Below are positions 49,587 through 61,929 of a stretch of 64,000 nt of DNA, in pieces. The first letter of the stretch is position 1, and every line of letters starts with the position of its first letter. The notes beneath the pieces were generated by a model. The model saw only the letters and a program-made list of their open reading frames with translations, searched no databases and had not been told where the DNA came from. The DNA lies in the NCBI RefSeq assembly GCF_024713975.1, contig NC_091097.1, positions 6,752,861-6,816,860 on the forward strand, in the 5' to 3' direction. This DNA comes from Paralichthys olivaceus. Its lineage: Eukaryota; Chordata; Actinopteri; Pleuronectiformes; Paralichthyidae. The position numbers were made by a program, and so were the translations under genes.

Positions 49587-51442
49587 TCCGACCTGCATCC
49601 TCATCCCGATGGGTCGAACCACCAGAGTCCTGCTCCACTCAGCTGGAGCATGTCTCAGCCCGTCACATCTACCAGAGACAAACAAAGTGAGCTTCAGACC
49701 TAAAGTTTCAGAACCATGTATCACTTCACTATCCTGATGATCAGGGGCAGAGGAACCTCCACACCGTCATCGAGAGGGAACCCCCAGTATGTAAATAAGA
49801 TGATGTCGTAAAAGATGCCGTCCTCCTGACATTGGACATGGCACCCTTCTCTACCCTCTTGGCCCCCTGTGTGCCCCTCACACAGCGTGAGGTTCAGGCT
49901 GCTGTTCCCTACAGCTTCTCACTAATGTCACTGTCCACGTACGGACCTGCTTCATGCTGGGAGGGCGGAGTAGAAAACTAGGGCTGGGATATCCCTGTCT
50001 CAAGGTGTCCCTGGCTGATAGGCATATTTGTCTGCTTCACATGTCTTATCGCCACCAAACCCAATGAGGTTGCTATGCAACCAGAGGTAGAGGGGTACGG
50101 TGCTTCTTAGGGTCGATGTAATTTCCTGTGGGTGTTCCTGCTCTTCTCGTTCTCTCGCAGCGCTCATCTTTTTTACTTTATCTGCAGGCTCGTCCAGGCA
50201 GAGATCGTCCTGTTTCCAGTGCTGGAGACCAGGTGGGGTACCTGCACACAGGTAAGGGTGTGACCTTCTCTTCATTGGGGCACAGACACTTTATAGCACT
50301 TAAAGGAACTGAGGTCAGAGGTCAAACAAGCTGCATATCTTAGCGTCATGTTCTTTAATGTTCTCTCTACATTTAATGTGCTTGCCATGATAAGAGTGGG
50401 AGTTCAGTCTGAACTGTTTTCTTGAGCTAAAGTTATTTTCTAAGAAATGAAAGTTAATCTTTGTTGTACAGTTTCTGACTTTTTTAATTGGTTGAGGTCA
50501 AGGTCATTCATATTCTCCTCATTAGAAAAATACAGCAAGTGATATGTCTATGAAGGTTCTCAGTCATCCAGGTCTTGGTATATCCAAGTTCTAAAAACAG
50601 GTCAACTGGACTTGGTTGAGTTTCTTGAAAGAAATTCACTTGGATAGAGCAAGTGATGTTTTCTTATAATGTGTTGGATTTCTATACAATTCTCACCTCT
50701 CACCTGAGTGACAGTATTACCTCTAAATAGCATTTTAATCTGAATATTCATCAGTAGAATTCGTTCACACAAATTGGCCGTATTTATAAATTGTTCAAGG
50801 CATTATCACCAATCATTCCTTGTTGGTTTTTTGCCGTTGTAAAGTGAACATGTAACTGTAAGACTTGTTTGCTGCTTCACCAGTCTTATTTCAAAGAAAT
50901 CGCTTGATCAGTTCTTGGATAAATTGATACGAAAGACATGAAAAAAAACATCATATTACATATTTTTCATATTAATTCATATTTCTACATCAATGTGATA
51001 GTTAAACATGGTGTAGTTTGCAGTAGTCGTATAATATTTAAAGTTGTGCTCTGTACCGTTGGGAACAGAGGTCTCTGCTTGAAGAAGGGTGTAACCCAGA
51101 GATAAGGCTCTTGTACGTCTTGAATTTAAACTATAGCGTAGTTCACATTCTCAACGGCTGACTGATTATCTGCCCTGAGCCGTGGCTGCTCTGCGTCTGT
51201 GCTGCAGTAGATGGCGGACTCTCTGCAGCGGCTGAGAAACCTAATGTTCAGTAGGGCAAAACTCAGACACGATGGAGTTTTGAAGTGAAAATTGTTGGAT
51301 TTCTGGTAAATTCAAAGTCCATGATTCTCACCAGAGCTGATGAGCCGGCAGTTGTTTCCAAATAATTAAAGATTAAAAACATTGATGCATCTGCCATTAT
51401 TATCATATTGTCTTATGTTCCCTCATTCTTTTTCTGTCCCAG
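49587..51442 (+). promoter_or_regulatory. slc4a1a: slc4a1 upstream region: candidate 5' noncoding exons and GATA-type sites
   Basis: The exon carrying the slc4a1 start codon begins with a splice acceptor (TTTCTGTCCCAG, ending 51442), so at least one noncoding exon lies upstream. Two exon-like intervals flanked by good splice sites are 50188-50251 (TTTATCTGCAG before, CACAG|GTAAGG after) and 49587-49688 (TCCTTCACCAG before, AAA|GTGAGC after). GATA-type motifs that would suit an erythroid promoter occur at about 50043 (CTTATC) and 51095 (AGATAAGG). None of this is proved by sequence alone. The rest of the stretch (50.3-51.4 kb) shows nothing else. Confidence 0.3.
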
Positions 51443-51487
51443 GGAATGCACAAACGTAGCTGAGACAAACCAATCTGAGAAACATCA

Positions 51488-54400
51488 ATGGAAAACCAAT
51501 TCAGCTTTGAGGAGGTTTGTCCTTTTTCCTTTTTCTCTAATTCTGAGAGGCAACTGTTTTACAGAGACAAGAGATTGAAACAGATTGATGATCGATATCT
51601 GCTGTAAAATGTAATGTAGATGTATGGAAAGTTGATGGACACTGTGGAGTTTGACGTGTTCAGTAAATCTCCTATGTTCACCTATGTTATTTTCCTCTCA
51701 TCCAGGGCAGTGACATGTCATATGAAGACAATGACTCATTCCTCCCCTCTCCAGTTAGACTGTAAGTGCTTTTCCTCATTGGTCTTTCTGTTTACGCTGT
51801 AGTCAGACAGGTTGTCCTTGCATTCACTTTTTAAAAGTACGTATTAACACTGTAGTTCTGTATCCTGAGTCCTTATTGCCCAGAATTGAGCACATAAGTG
51901 ATTATATTTAGGAAAAAGTTTAGGGGATTAAAACTTTTGATAAATATTTTAAATAATGTGTAATGTGGGAATCATGTTGAAGTGAACCAACAGAATAATG
52001 GATGGGTCGATTCTCGTCGCCTCTGAGGATTATTTAGCTCTTTCATAGTTTGTTCTAGGGACCATAACTTTACTTTTTTAAACTGAAGGCTAAAAGGTGA
52101 AATTATTATAAAAAAATACATGGTACACCACCTGCCTAACCACACAGCAGACATGTGTGTCATAACCAATAATATACTGAGCATTTAGCAAATCACCCTA
52201 CAGCCACTGTGAATTATGGACAGAAATTTAATTTCACTTTTTCTGTGGTTAATAAGAGACTGATAAAAACATCCTAATGGTGTGAGGCACGTAACGCGAT
52301 ATCAGGGCCATGGTAGAGTCTCCAGCACCAGACATGAGGAGGGAAACACACTGAGGAGTCAATAGTAATTATCAGAAATAGGTTGATCAACCCTGCCCTC
52401 TTGTGGCCGAGTACAGAATAGCAATAAAACTATAGTTAAAGATTTAATTATTATTTAATTTGTTCTATTCTATTGAATTGCATTTTCCAAATTATTGTAT
52501 ATATTTTCTCCAAATCAGAACTGAGCCGCATTGTTTTAACTGGGATATTATTCTTTTTACTGAGCGGAGTTGGAGGGAGCTCATGCCTCATCCTTATTTT
52601 AATTCATGTTTCTGTTCCTACACCAGCACTCCACCAGGCCAGAGTAGCATCTATGACGTTGTAAGGAGGAAGGAGGAAGAGGAGGAAGAGGAAAGTGAGC
52701 CGTCTGTGGATGCCATCGTCATCCCCATTAATTCAGATGGTAAACTCATAGACAGTCCATGCACCTGTTGGACATTTCAAGTCTGTCCACTGACTTCTGG
52801 TTCGTCTCTGTATTTCAGCTCATCTGAACGTGAACACCAATGCCACCACAAGAGGGGACGCTCAAGTTAGTCCACATTTTTAGAAGACTTAAAATGTGCT
52901 TTGCCATTAATCGCCATTATCTACTGTCAATAACTAACTCTGGTGAATTACCGCAGGCCTATGTGGAGCTGAATGAGCTCCAGGGCAACATCTGGCAGGA
53001 GACCAGCCGCTGGATGGGCTACGAGGAGAACTTGAACCCAACCACGGGAAAATGGGGCCCGTCTCACGTCTCCTATCTTACCTTTAAAAGTCTGATCCAG
53101 CTCCGCAAGACCTTGACAACAGGTGGAGCGTCAGATAAACTGAAATCAGTGTTATGGTGTAATTCTATGAATATGACCTCAGTAACTCGTGACCTCACAT
53201 GATCTTAGGGGCTGTCATTTTCGACCTGGACGCCATCAGCCTGTCTGCTGTGGCTGAGAAGGTGGTTGACGAGCTGCTGATTAAGGATGAGATCAGTGCC
53301 AGCGATCGGGACAAAATGCTGAGGGCGCTCCTCATGAGACGCAGGTAACCCACAGGGATCCCTCATTATGATCACGATAATGTTGTATTAAAATTAGCAC
53401 AATGCTTAATTTATTTGTCCCTTCAGTCAGATGGATGTACCTGAGGTTACAGCCTCTGGAGACATCCAGATGCAGACATTTTCTGTAACTGCGAAGGTAT
53501 AGTTCTGCAGTTTTTCTTATAATAATATGAATATAAATATCATAATCATGTATCAAAATATCAGACTTGACACTTTCTGTGCTGCTGGATCTTTGTTTTT
53601 TGCAGAGGGACAGTTCTGACAACATGGAGGCCTCAGTCATCCTCTCAGGTACGTTCATGTTATCCTGTTGAAGTCGTGTGTGTCTTTTTTGTGTGTGTGT
53701 GGTACTGGAGCAGATGTGGTTAAGAGCTGGTGTTTCCCTCAGGTGTCCTGGACTTCCTGAAGAAACCAGTGGTGGCTTTTGTCCGGCTGAAGGACTCTGT
53801 GGTGATAAACTCTGCTCTGGAGTCTCCTTCCCCGATCCGCTTCGTCTTTGTCCTGGTGGGGCCCAGCCAGAGCGAGATGGACTTCAGAGAGTGCGGCCGA
53901 GCCATGGGTGCTCTGATGGCCGACTGGGTGAGAGAGAGATAACACCTCAGCAATATGTAGCATCAGCAGATACACAGCCCCACTTTGTACAATACAGGTG
54001 GATTAAAAGTCTCACTGTTTGGACAGGTGTTCTGTCTAGAAGCCTTCTTGGCCCAGACCGATAAAGATCTGACCAACGCCATCGCTGACTTCATGGACTG
54101 CAGCATCGTGATTCCTCCCACTGAGATCCAAGATAAAGCCATGCTGGATCCAGTGATCGAGTTCCAGAGGAAGATGCTGCGCGACAGAATCCGTCCCAAT
54201 GACACCCGTCTGGCATTTGGAGACAGGGTTAAAGGTCAGCATCCTGTACGGTACTTACAAGCATTGGACAAAGTAGGCCACCATTTGAAATCCAAACCAA
54301 ATTATGTATTCATCCTCTATTCAACAGGCTTCTGTGTCTTTGTAGTCCTGAACTGTGTATTTACTGTAGTATATTGAGATTCATCACAGTCTGATGGAAT

Positions 54401-57400
54401 TACACAGCAACAGAGAAAATAATTATATGTATATTAGCAACAGCAATAAACAGATCAGTCTCAACAAATCAGAAGAGTGGACTGAAACAGTGGAGCCTTA
54501 AACTACTCTTTTTGCAAGAGACAACATATCTGACACCAAACAGTAACATCTGACCGCTAAACTCATTTACACTAATACCAAACACATTTGCATATATATA
54601 CGTGTATATGTGTTTTAGTTTTTATACATATCTGGAAGCTGTGGTGCACATTTTCAGCTCCTCACCTCATTTATCATGTATGCTTCCTTTTATATTTGTA
54701 CTGTCTTTAAACTTCCAAATGACTTTAAAGGTGCTTTATCCACCATTATACATGATTTAGAGATTATTTCCAATGTTAACATGCATTCTGTAAACTCTGA
54801 TCCCTGTAGACAAAGAAAATGTTTTTTTCTACTTATGCAACATAACAGGAAGTAGGTGCTGTTTTTCTGTTAAATACTAAAACATTCATCAATAAATATT
54901 CAGTTAAATTATATTACAGAGAAAAAAAATATTGAGGAACAGGGTGGGGAAAAGGATAGGCAGCAATTTCCCCCTTTTCAAATTAACCATCAAGGAGAGG
55001 AAGTCTTAATATTATAACAGTCTCAAGAAATACTTTTAAATTGAAATTATTGATGCACAGAAAACAATAAATAGCAGCATTAACACACACACATTTAGCC
55101 AGTGCTATATAAATTAGAGAGTGGCTAATTTGCCTTAACTAATATGGAGCAGATTTAGAGTAATTTATGTTAATGTATTTTTAAATTGTGTGATTTTCCA
55201 GTTGAGAAACCTCCAGAGGAGCCAAGGGAGGATCCTCTTGCCCGTACTGGATACCCCTTCGGTGGGATGGTGAAGGACATGAAGCGCCGCTACCGTCACT
55301 ATGTCAGCGACTTCACCGACGCTCTGAACCCTCAGGTCCTCGCAGCCGTCATCTTCATCTACTTCGCTGCCCTGTCCCCCGCCATCACTTTTGGAGGACT
55401 TCTGGGTAATTGGGTCTAAACAAATAAAGAGATGTGTCTGATTTCTCTGGCTGAAGATTGATATTGTAGTCACTCTTGTTTGTTATCTGATAATAGCTGA
55501 CAAAACTGAAAAGATGATGGGTGTGTCCGAGCTCATGATCTCCACCAGTATCCAGGGTGTCATCTTCTGTCTCATCGCCGCACAGCCTGTCCTCGTCATT
55601 GGCTTCTCTGGGCCGCTGCTGGTGTTTGAGGAAGCTTTTTTCGCTGTATGTACAAGTTGTCAGATGTGGAAATCCCAGTGTTCAATCCCTGGAAAACCAC
55701 CTTTACCTCATTAACATCCATTTTCCTTTTTTTAATTCCACACTAGTTCTGCAAGGCTCAGGGCATTGAGTACATTGTGGGTCGTATCTGGGTGGGGATG
55801 TGGCTGATAGTGATCGTGATCATCATCGTGGCCGTGGAAGGCAGCTTCCTGGTCCGATTCATCTCCCGCTTCACTCAGGAAATCTTCTCCATCCTCATCT
55901 CACTCATCTTCATCTACGAGACCTTTAATAAGCTCATCAAGGTTTCCTCGCCTCATCCCTCCACCTATATCATGTCATGCCTTATCCCATCACTGTCTCA
56001 TGAATTGTCTTTTTATATCTTTGCCTCTACTGACATCTCTCCTCTCCTCTCCTCTCCTCTCCTCTCCTCTCCTCTCCTCTCCTCTCCTCTCACTCAGATC
56101 TTCAAATCCCACCCTCTGATTCTGAACTACGAACATCTGAACACCTCCATGGACAACCCCTTCCACCCAGTCATCAAAGAGCACGTCGAGTACCATTCAG
56201 ACGGCAACATCACCATTCATGAGATTGAGCTTGAAAGGCCCTACCCCAACACGGCCCTGCTGTCTATGTGCCTGATGTTTGGCTGCTTCTTCATCGCATT
56301 CTTCCTCCGTCAATTCAAGAATGGACATTACTTCCCAGGCCCGGTAAGAACAACTTTTCTAAATTACAATCCAAGTGATGGTTTTGAAGTGTTATAAATG
56401 AGAAATCCATGGTGATTTTGGTAATACTGTATCTGTTCCTCTTTGTCTCACTAGCTCCGTCGTCTGATTGGAGATTTCGGTGTCCCCATCGCTATTTTCA
56501 TCATGATCGCTTTGGATATCTGCATTGAGGATGCGTACACTCAGGTAAGTTTCCTTTTTCGAAAAGATTATATCAAAGCTCTTACTCTGTGCAATCAAAA
56601 CAATATATGTATTGTAGATTGTACACAAGGTATAGAGAAAGGTATATATTACTATTAGAATGGCTTTTTATGAATCATGCATTTGGTTTAGTTGTCATCG
56701 AGGACAAATAAAAAGACAAAGATTTTGTAATAATTCATTATTCTTGGATTTAAAGATCAAAATTTTACTCTGCATCATGAACCTTTATTTGGATATGAGA
56801 TTTTCATCTAGATTTGTTGATGTGACCATACACTGTAGTGTTTTTAGAGTTTATCAAATGTTTTTTATCCATTTATGTGTCTCTTGCCATAAAAATATTC
56901 ATTTAACTTTTTTTTTTAATTGTCCAGCCAGTGGTTGTCCGTCCATCTGTCACCTTTCTGAATTTTTCTTCAAATTTGGTTCATAAATTCATTTAAACTC
57001 ACAGATGGTCTGATCAGATTTGGTCGAAGGTTTATGGTCTAGGTCACAGTGACTTCGCAAAACCCTTTTTTGTGAAAACATTATCTTAACAGTACCTCGA
57101 GAAAATCCTTTTAAATTTGGCCCAAATGTTCACTTACACTCACAGATCTGATTAGATTTGGAGGGTTTGATGGTCAAAGGTGACCTCATGAAGCATGTTT
57201 TTGGCCTGTTGAACATGATATCTCAAGTCTCATTTCAGGGAATTTCTTTAAATTTTGACAAATTGAGAATTTGATTCAACAATGAACTGATCAGATTTCA
57301 GCTGTCAAAGGTCACGGTGACCTTATATCTTTTGACACATAAGTAAATACACTCTAACCTAAAAATCAAGCAAGCATCAACAAACACAAAACAATTGACT

Positions 57401-59403
57401 TACAATCCTGCATTAATAGTAAACCTGTTTTATACCGAGATTATGCTGGTTTACATTTCCTGCACATAAAATGGAACATTTTAGGTTTTCCTGTCGCTGT
57501 GTGCTCAGAAATTTACACTGAATCGGTACAAAATTAGGGGAAATGTCTTCTTTGGTCTTTCTGAGTTAATATCTTGTCTCCTCAGAAACTGGTTGTGCCA
57601 AAAGGTGTTCAAGTGACCAACCCCAAAGTCAGAGGCTGGTTCATCAACCCCACAGGAGAGAAGAAGAAGTTCCCCATCTGGATGATGGGCGCCTGCTGTG
57701 TACCTGCACTGCTCGTCTTCATCCTCATCTTCCTCGAGTCCCAGATTACTACGTGAGTGACGCCATAAATGGCATTGTTACAACCTTGTGTAAGAAAAAC
57801 AAGAGATTGAATTTCTGTTTCTGTCAATTATATCTGCGGACTATCAGCCTGATTGTGAGCAAACCTGAGAGGAAGATGGTGAAAGGATCTGGTTTCCACT
57901 TTGATCTGCTCCTCCTGGTCACCATGGGAGGAATCTCCTCTATTTTCGGGGTGCCGTGGCTGAGTGCTGCCACCGTGCGATCCGTCACCCACGCCAACGC
58001 TCTAACTGTCATGACTAAGGGCCCGAAACCGGAGATTGAGAAAGTGGTTGAGCAGAGGATTAGTGGTCTTCTTGTGGCCGTCCTGGTCGGTAAGGGCTGC
58101 CCTCCACAGACACGTACACCGTAGGATGAGAATAAATTACCAGATTCCTTGAATCGTCATTCTCTCTCTGTGCTCTCCCCAGGTGTTTCTATTTACATGG
58201 AGCCTATACTGAAGATGATTCCTATGACAGCCTTGTTCGGCATCTTCCTCTACATGGGTATCACCTCTTTGAGTGGAATCCAGATGTGGGACAGGATACT
58301 GCTGCTGATCACCCCGAAGAAGTACCATCCCTCTGATGCCTATGCCACCAAGGTATGCAACTTCCCCAAATACAGTTGACTCTGATCATCAACCTGGTGT
58401 CTTGAGATACTATTAAAAACACAATGTCAGTTTCAGATGTTTGCACTTACAATAAAACACTGTAAACTTATAACTTACACAATCACGTCCAATACGTCCA
58501 ATAGCCCTGTCCTTAATTGTTGTGTCTTGTGTCTTGATTCATGTATTTCAATTTAAAGGTTTCGGTTTGTTTTACCATTTTCCTGGTTTGCATTATATTT
58601 CTAATATATTTCATTATATTTCGTCAGTGGACGAATATCACAAGATTAGGAGAGAGACACCTAAACCCAAAAGTGTGTGTCTGTCTCTGGTTGTTTTGTG
58701 TCTTTTAGTAATGACTCTGTGTCTCTGTGTGCTCATTTTGCATCTCCCTGTGGTTGTTTCAGGTCTCCCTGTGATTGTTTCGAGACTCAGTAGTCATATT
58801 ATGTGTCTTTGTTGTGTTCATTTCCCAGATGTTTTTTTGTAGTCATTACTTCTATTGACTGTCTCGTGGCCATTTTGTTTCTGTTTGGGCATCTTCAAAC
58901 CCTCAGCCTGTGCACAGTGGGCCTGCTCCGTAATTCCCATCATCCTAAGACAATACCCATTTAAATGACCCCAACATAACTTAGTGTATTTTGCATTTCC
59001 TCATGTCTAGCTCATATGCTAACACGCTCCTCCATCTGTTGTGCAGGTTAAGACACTGCGGATGCACCTCTTCACTCTGATCCAGCTTGTGTGTCTGGCT
59101 ATCCTGTGGGTGGTGAAGATCAGTCCCTTCTCTCTGGCTCTGCCTTTCGTTCTCATCCTCACCATCCCTCTGCGCATGTTAATGACCGGCAGGCTCTTCT
59201 CTGTCAAGGAGATGAAATGTGTAAGTACCTCTCCATATTTGTATGTCACCCCAGCTCAGACACACGTTATTGTGTTATTGGACATGCAGGTTCCTGTGAT
59301 GTAACCAGATGTGTTTGTGTTGCAGCTGGATGCAGATGATGCCAAAGTGGTGTTAGAGGAGGAACCTGGGGAGGATGTGTACAATGAGTCCCCGCTGCCA
59401 TAA
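51488..59403 (+). CDS. slc4a1a: Band 3 anion exchanger 1 (AE1)
   Basis: Electroneutral chloride/bicarbonate exchanger of the red-cell membrane. Twenty coding exons: 51488-51514, 51706-51761, 52627-52739, 52819-52865, 52957-53122, 53209-53344, 53427-53496, 53606-53648, 53743-53927, 54027-54234, 55202-55405, 55497-55645, 55747-55941, 56098-56343, 56455-56544, 57586-57752, 57848-58089, 58183-58352, 59047-59220, 59326-59403. All joins are GT-AG and in phase, giving 921 residues (human AE1 has 911). The acidic N-terminus starts MENQFSFEE; the cytoplasmic domain runs to about 370. The membrane domain follows from [19 protein letters not shown]. Family marks: ETFNKLIK (Lys530 near the stilbene-binding site), sequons N548 and N570 in the extracellular loop, [14 protein letters not shown] (Glu696, matching transport Glu681 of human), [11 protein letters not shown], and a C-terminal LDADDAK acidic motif matching the proposed carbonic-anhydrase-binding site. 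The a/b paralogue label is inferred. Confidence 0.94.
56037..56091. repeat. (CTCCT)n pentanucleotide repeat abutting slc4a1 exon 14 acceptor
   Basis: About eleven CTCCT units form the polypyrimidine tract in front of CACTCAG|ATC at 56097/56098. Confidence 0.96.
56880..57330 (+). repeat. Old interspersed repeat in slc4a1 intron 15
   Basis: Degenerate, partly self-similar phrases such as CTCACAGATGGTCTGATCAG and CTCACAGATCTGATTAGATT, and GGTCACAGTGACTTCGC and AAGGTGACCTCATGAAGC, recur about 150 bp apart. This suggests an internally repeated mobile-element remnant. Class not identified. The rest of this roughly 1 kb intron shows nothing. Confidence 0.5.
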
Positions 59404-60435
59404 ACCATCGGCATAAGATTAATATTCAAATCACAAACTTGTTATGTAAGGTCTGTTCTTGATTACAAGCAAGACTGGATATAACAAATATGTACATGCA
59501 TAGATGTAAACAACTCTTTGCAGTTTCAAACTGTTCTGTTATAAAAAATGTTTACCTTTAAGGGAAATTACCTCACAGTCCTAGTCTTCATACCTTATTC
59601 CCACAGCTGACTTTTCTGACCATAGTAGAAAACTATTACAATCCATATTGTCATTACAAGGAATTAATACATGTGCTATAATCTCTTTTTTTCCATATTT
59701 TGTGTGTTCATGTGGAATTAATTTAAAATGCTTCTTTTTTGTGTTTTTTTTTTTAACTTAAGGTGCTGTTAATTCCTCTTTATTTACTTGAAGACTGAGT
59801 GAGGGATATTTTGAATTGTGCAAAATCCTCTAGATATTTTCCTTGAGGATGTGAGGTATATTAATTTGTTATTCAATTGTATTTTATTTTTTTTGAAACT
59901 GCAGTATACAGTACCTTCAAAGTGATTCCCAGTGCTTCTCCGTGTAGATTTGCCCATGTTGTGCTGGTATAACTTCACCTAATGTTCATTGAAGTGATGC
60001 AGATTTCATCCATTCAGCCATATACATGCTCACAAATAATGACTTTATGTGGGATTCCTGCCACTCTTGCAAATATTCAACTCTCCACTAATTATTCTCA
60101 AACATGTTTTAAGCAGTGTTGCTCAAGTTTGCCTCGATTCATATATTATGTATGGTTTACTGAATAACTTCTCTTTAGGTGACTATGTTTAATGCACTTA
60201 GATTTGATTTTAAAAGTGTTAACTTCTTTATTATGATAAAAAGGGATGTTCAGGAATGGGTGGATGTGATTGTTTCAGCCAACTGTTGCACTGATGATTT
60301 AATCAGGGACAAACTCCTTTGTAAATGTATCTCGTGAAGCCTTTAGTGTTGCCTATCATGTGTTTGCGTGCTTGAAACACTGTACATCCTTTGGATTTAC
60401 ACTTTATTAAAAATAAAAAATAAAACAGACTTTAT
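59404..60435 (+). other. slc4a1a: slc4a1 3' UTR with poly(A) signals
   Basis: Long AT-rich trailer after the TAA at 59401-59403. Tandem AATAAA hexamers at about 60412-60424 mark the probable cleavage site near 60435-60445. Length is consistent with a long vertebrate 3' UTR, but an earlier site cannot be excluded. Confidence 0.6.
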
Positions 60436-61129
60436 AGTGCTTTTTTCTTCTTGAATGTAACAGACAACATGTCTTGACATCACTCACAAAGGCCACTGTT
60501 ACCACTTGTCTCTGCAAGCAACAGGAGAGGAGGCCTGCAACTCAGCTTTATGCTGCATTCAATGTTGTCAAGTAAGTTCCAGCTTTCAGTACTCGTCTTT
60601 GGAAAACATAATGGATCCTCTAATACCCTTATTCTGAAAATAGAAATTTACTCTACAAGTCAACATCATAGAGCTTCCAGTGGTAATGTGAGCCTGGATA
60701 TTTACTTTATTTAATTTACATTATCAGGTTAAGAAGCAATTAGGAAAATAAAAAATAAATATTCACATCAGAGAATATATGTTACAGCATAAAACGAGAA
60801 ATATTCAATTGTCAGATCATTACTGTGTTATTTCTTCCTGTTTAGTTTAATAATGACTTTATTGCAGGTGCTTCTTATTCAGTTTTATGAACGTTTAACA
60901 TGATTGTTGTCACAAATGAGGGCTCCTCACATAATGAATGCATTCTATGAATGTGTAAATGGTCACTGAGAAAAAATACATTGTAAATGAATGAATGATT
61001 TGAAATAACAATTTTTGAAATCTAAAACAGGTGGGAAAAAAATACCAAGAATCTGCAATAAAGTCTTAAAATGGCAAAACAATAATTTACAGTAAAGAGC
61101 TGAGGTTTGTACATTGATAGAAATTACAC

Positions 61130-61495
61130 ATCATAGTAGTCATATAATGTCTCTTTGTTGTGCTTTATTACTTGTCTTTGTAGCCATTTTGCGACTCTCT
61201 GGTTATTCTGCATATCTTGTTGTTGTTTTACATTTCCCAGAGGTTTTCCTATAGTCATTACTTCAATTGACTTTATTCTTGTGGCTGAGCCTGTTTAGGA
61301 CCCATGACCTCTTCAGCCCCTATCGGCCTGTGCACATTGGGCCTGCTCTGCAATTCCCTATCATCCTTTTATTGGTCAATGTACTTCATCCTAAGACAAT
61401 ACCCATTTAAATCATCATAACATAACTTTGTGTGTTTTGCTTTTCCTCTGTTAACACGTCTGTTGTGCAGGTTTGGACGGATGCACCTCTGAAAT
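61130..61495 (+). pseudogene. Decayed duplicate of the slc4a1 intron 18/exon 19 boundary
   Basis: This stretch repeats, in order, segments of 58790-59070: GCCTGTGCACATTGGGCCTG, CATCCTAAGACAATACCCAT then TTAAAT, a CATAACTT-TGTGT segment, and CTGTTGTGCAG followed by a broken GGATGCACCTCT. In slc4a1 the last part is the acceptor and start of exon 19 (TTGTGCAG|GTTAAGACACTGCGG then ATGCACCTC). Here the exon is deleted and frame-shifted after a few codons and no other exon follows. It is therefore a partial segmental duplicate about 2.4 kb downstream, not a functional gene. Confidence 0.72.
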
Positions 61496-61929
61496 GCTTA
61501 TTTACTTCTGAACCTGTCAGGGGGATCTCCAGTTTCCATTCGTGTTCCTCCTGTTGAGTTTTCCCACAGCCGGTGAAGGCAGCAGGGTTTAACGAGGCCC
61601 AGTGGCTGGGAGTCATTTGCGGAGCCGGGGTGGGAGTGACGGGATTGGACGAGCGAGGGATCCGCCCACAAACACACAAGGTGGAGTTGACAAGAAAAAA
61701 CACGCTGCGTGAAAATGAAGCTGTCAAACAGCCGCAAGAGTTTCCTCAAAGAGGGATCGAGCAATGTGCAAAGACACGGAGGCTGTGGAGCTGTGTGCGA
61801 CATGCTCATCATTGATTCATGGAGATTATAAACTTCAAAAAATATATATATACCAATTCTGATTTTAACTAAGTATGAGTGTGTGGGGTGAGGCGTTGAA
61901 TTCTATCATCACTGGCACACGTTTGGCTT

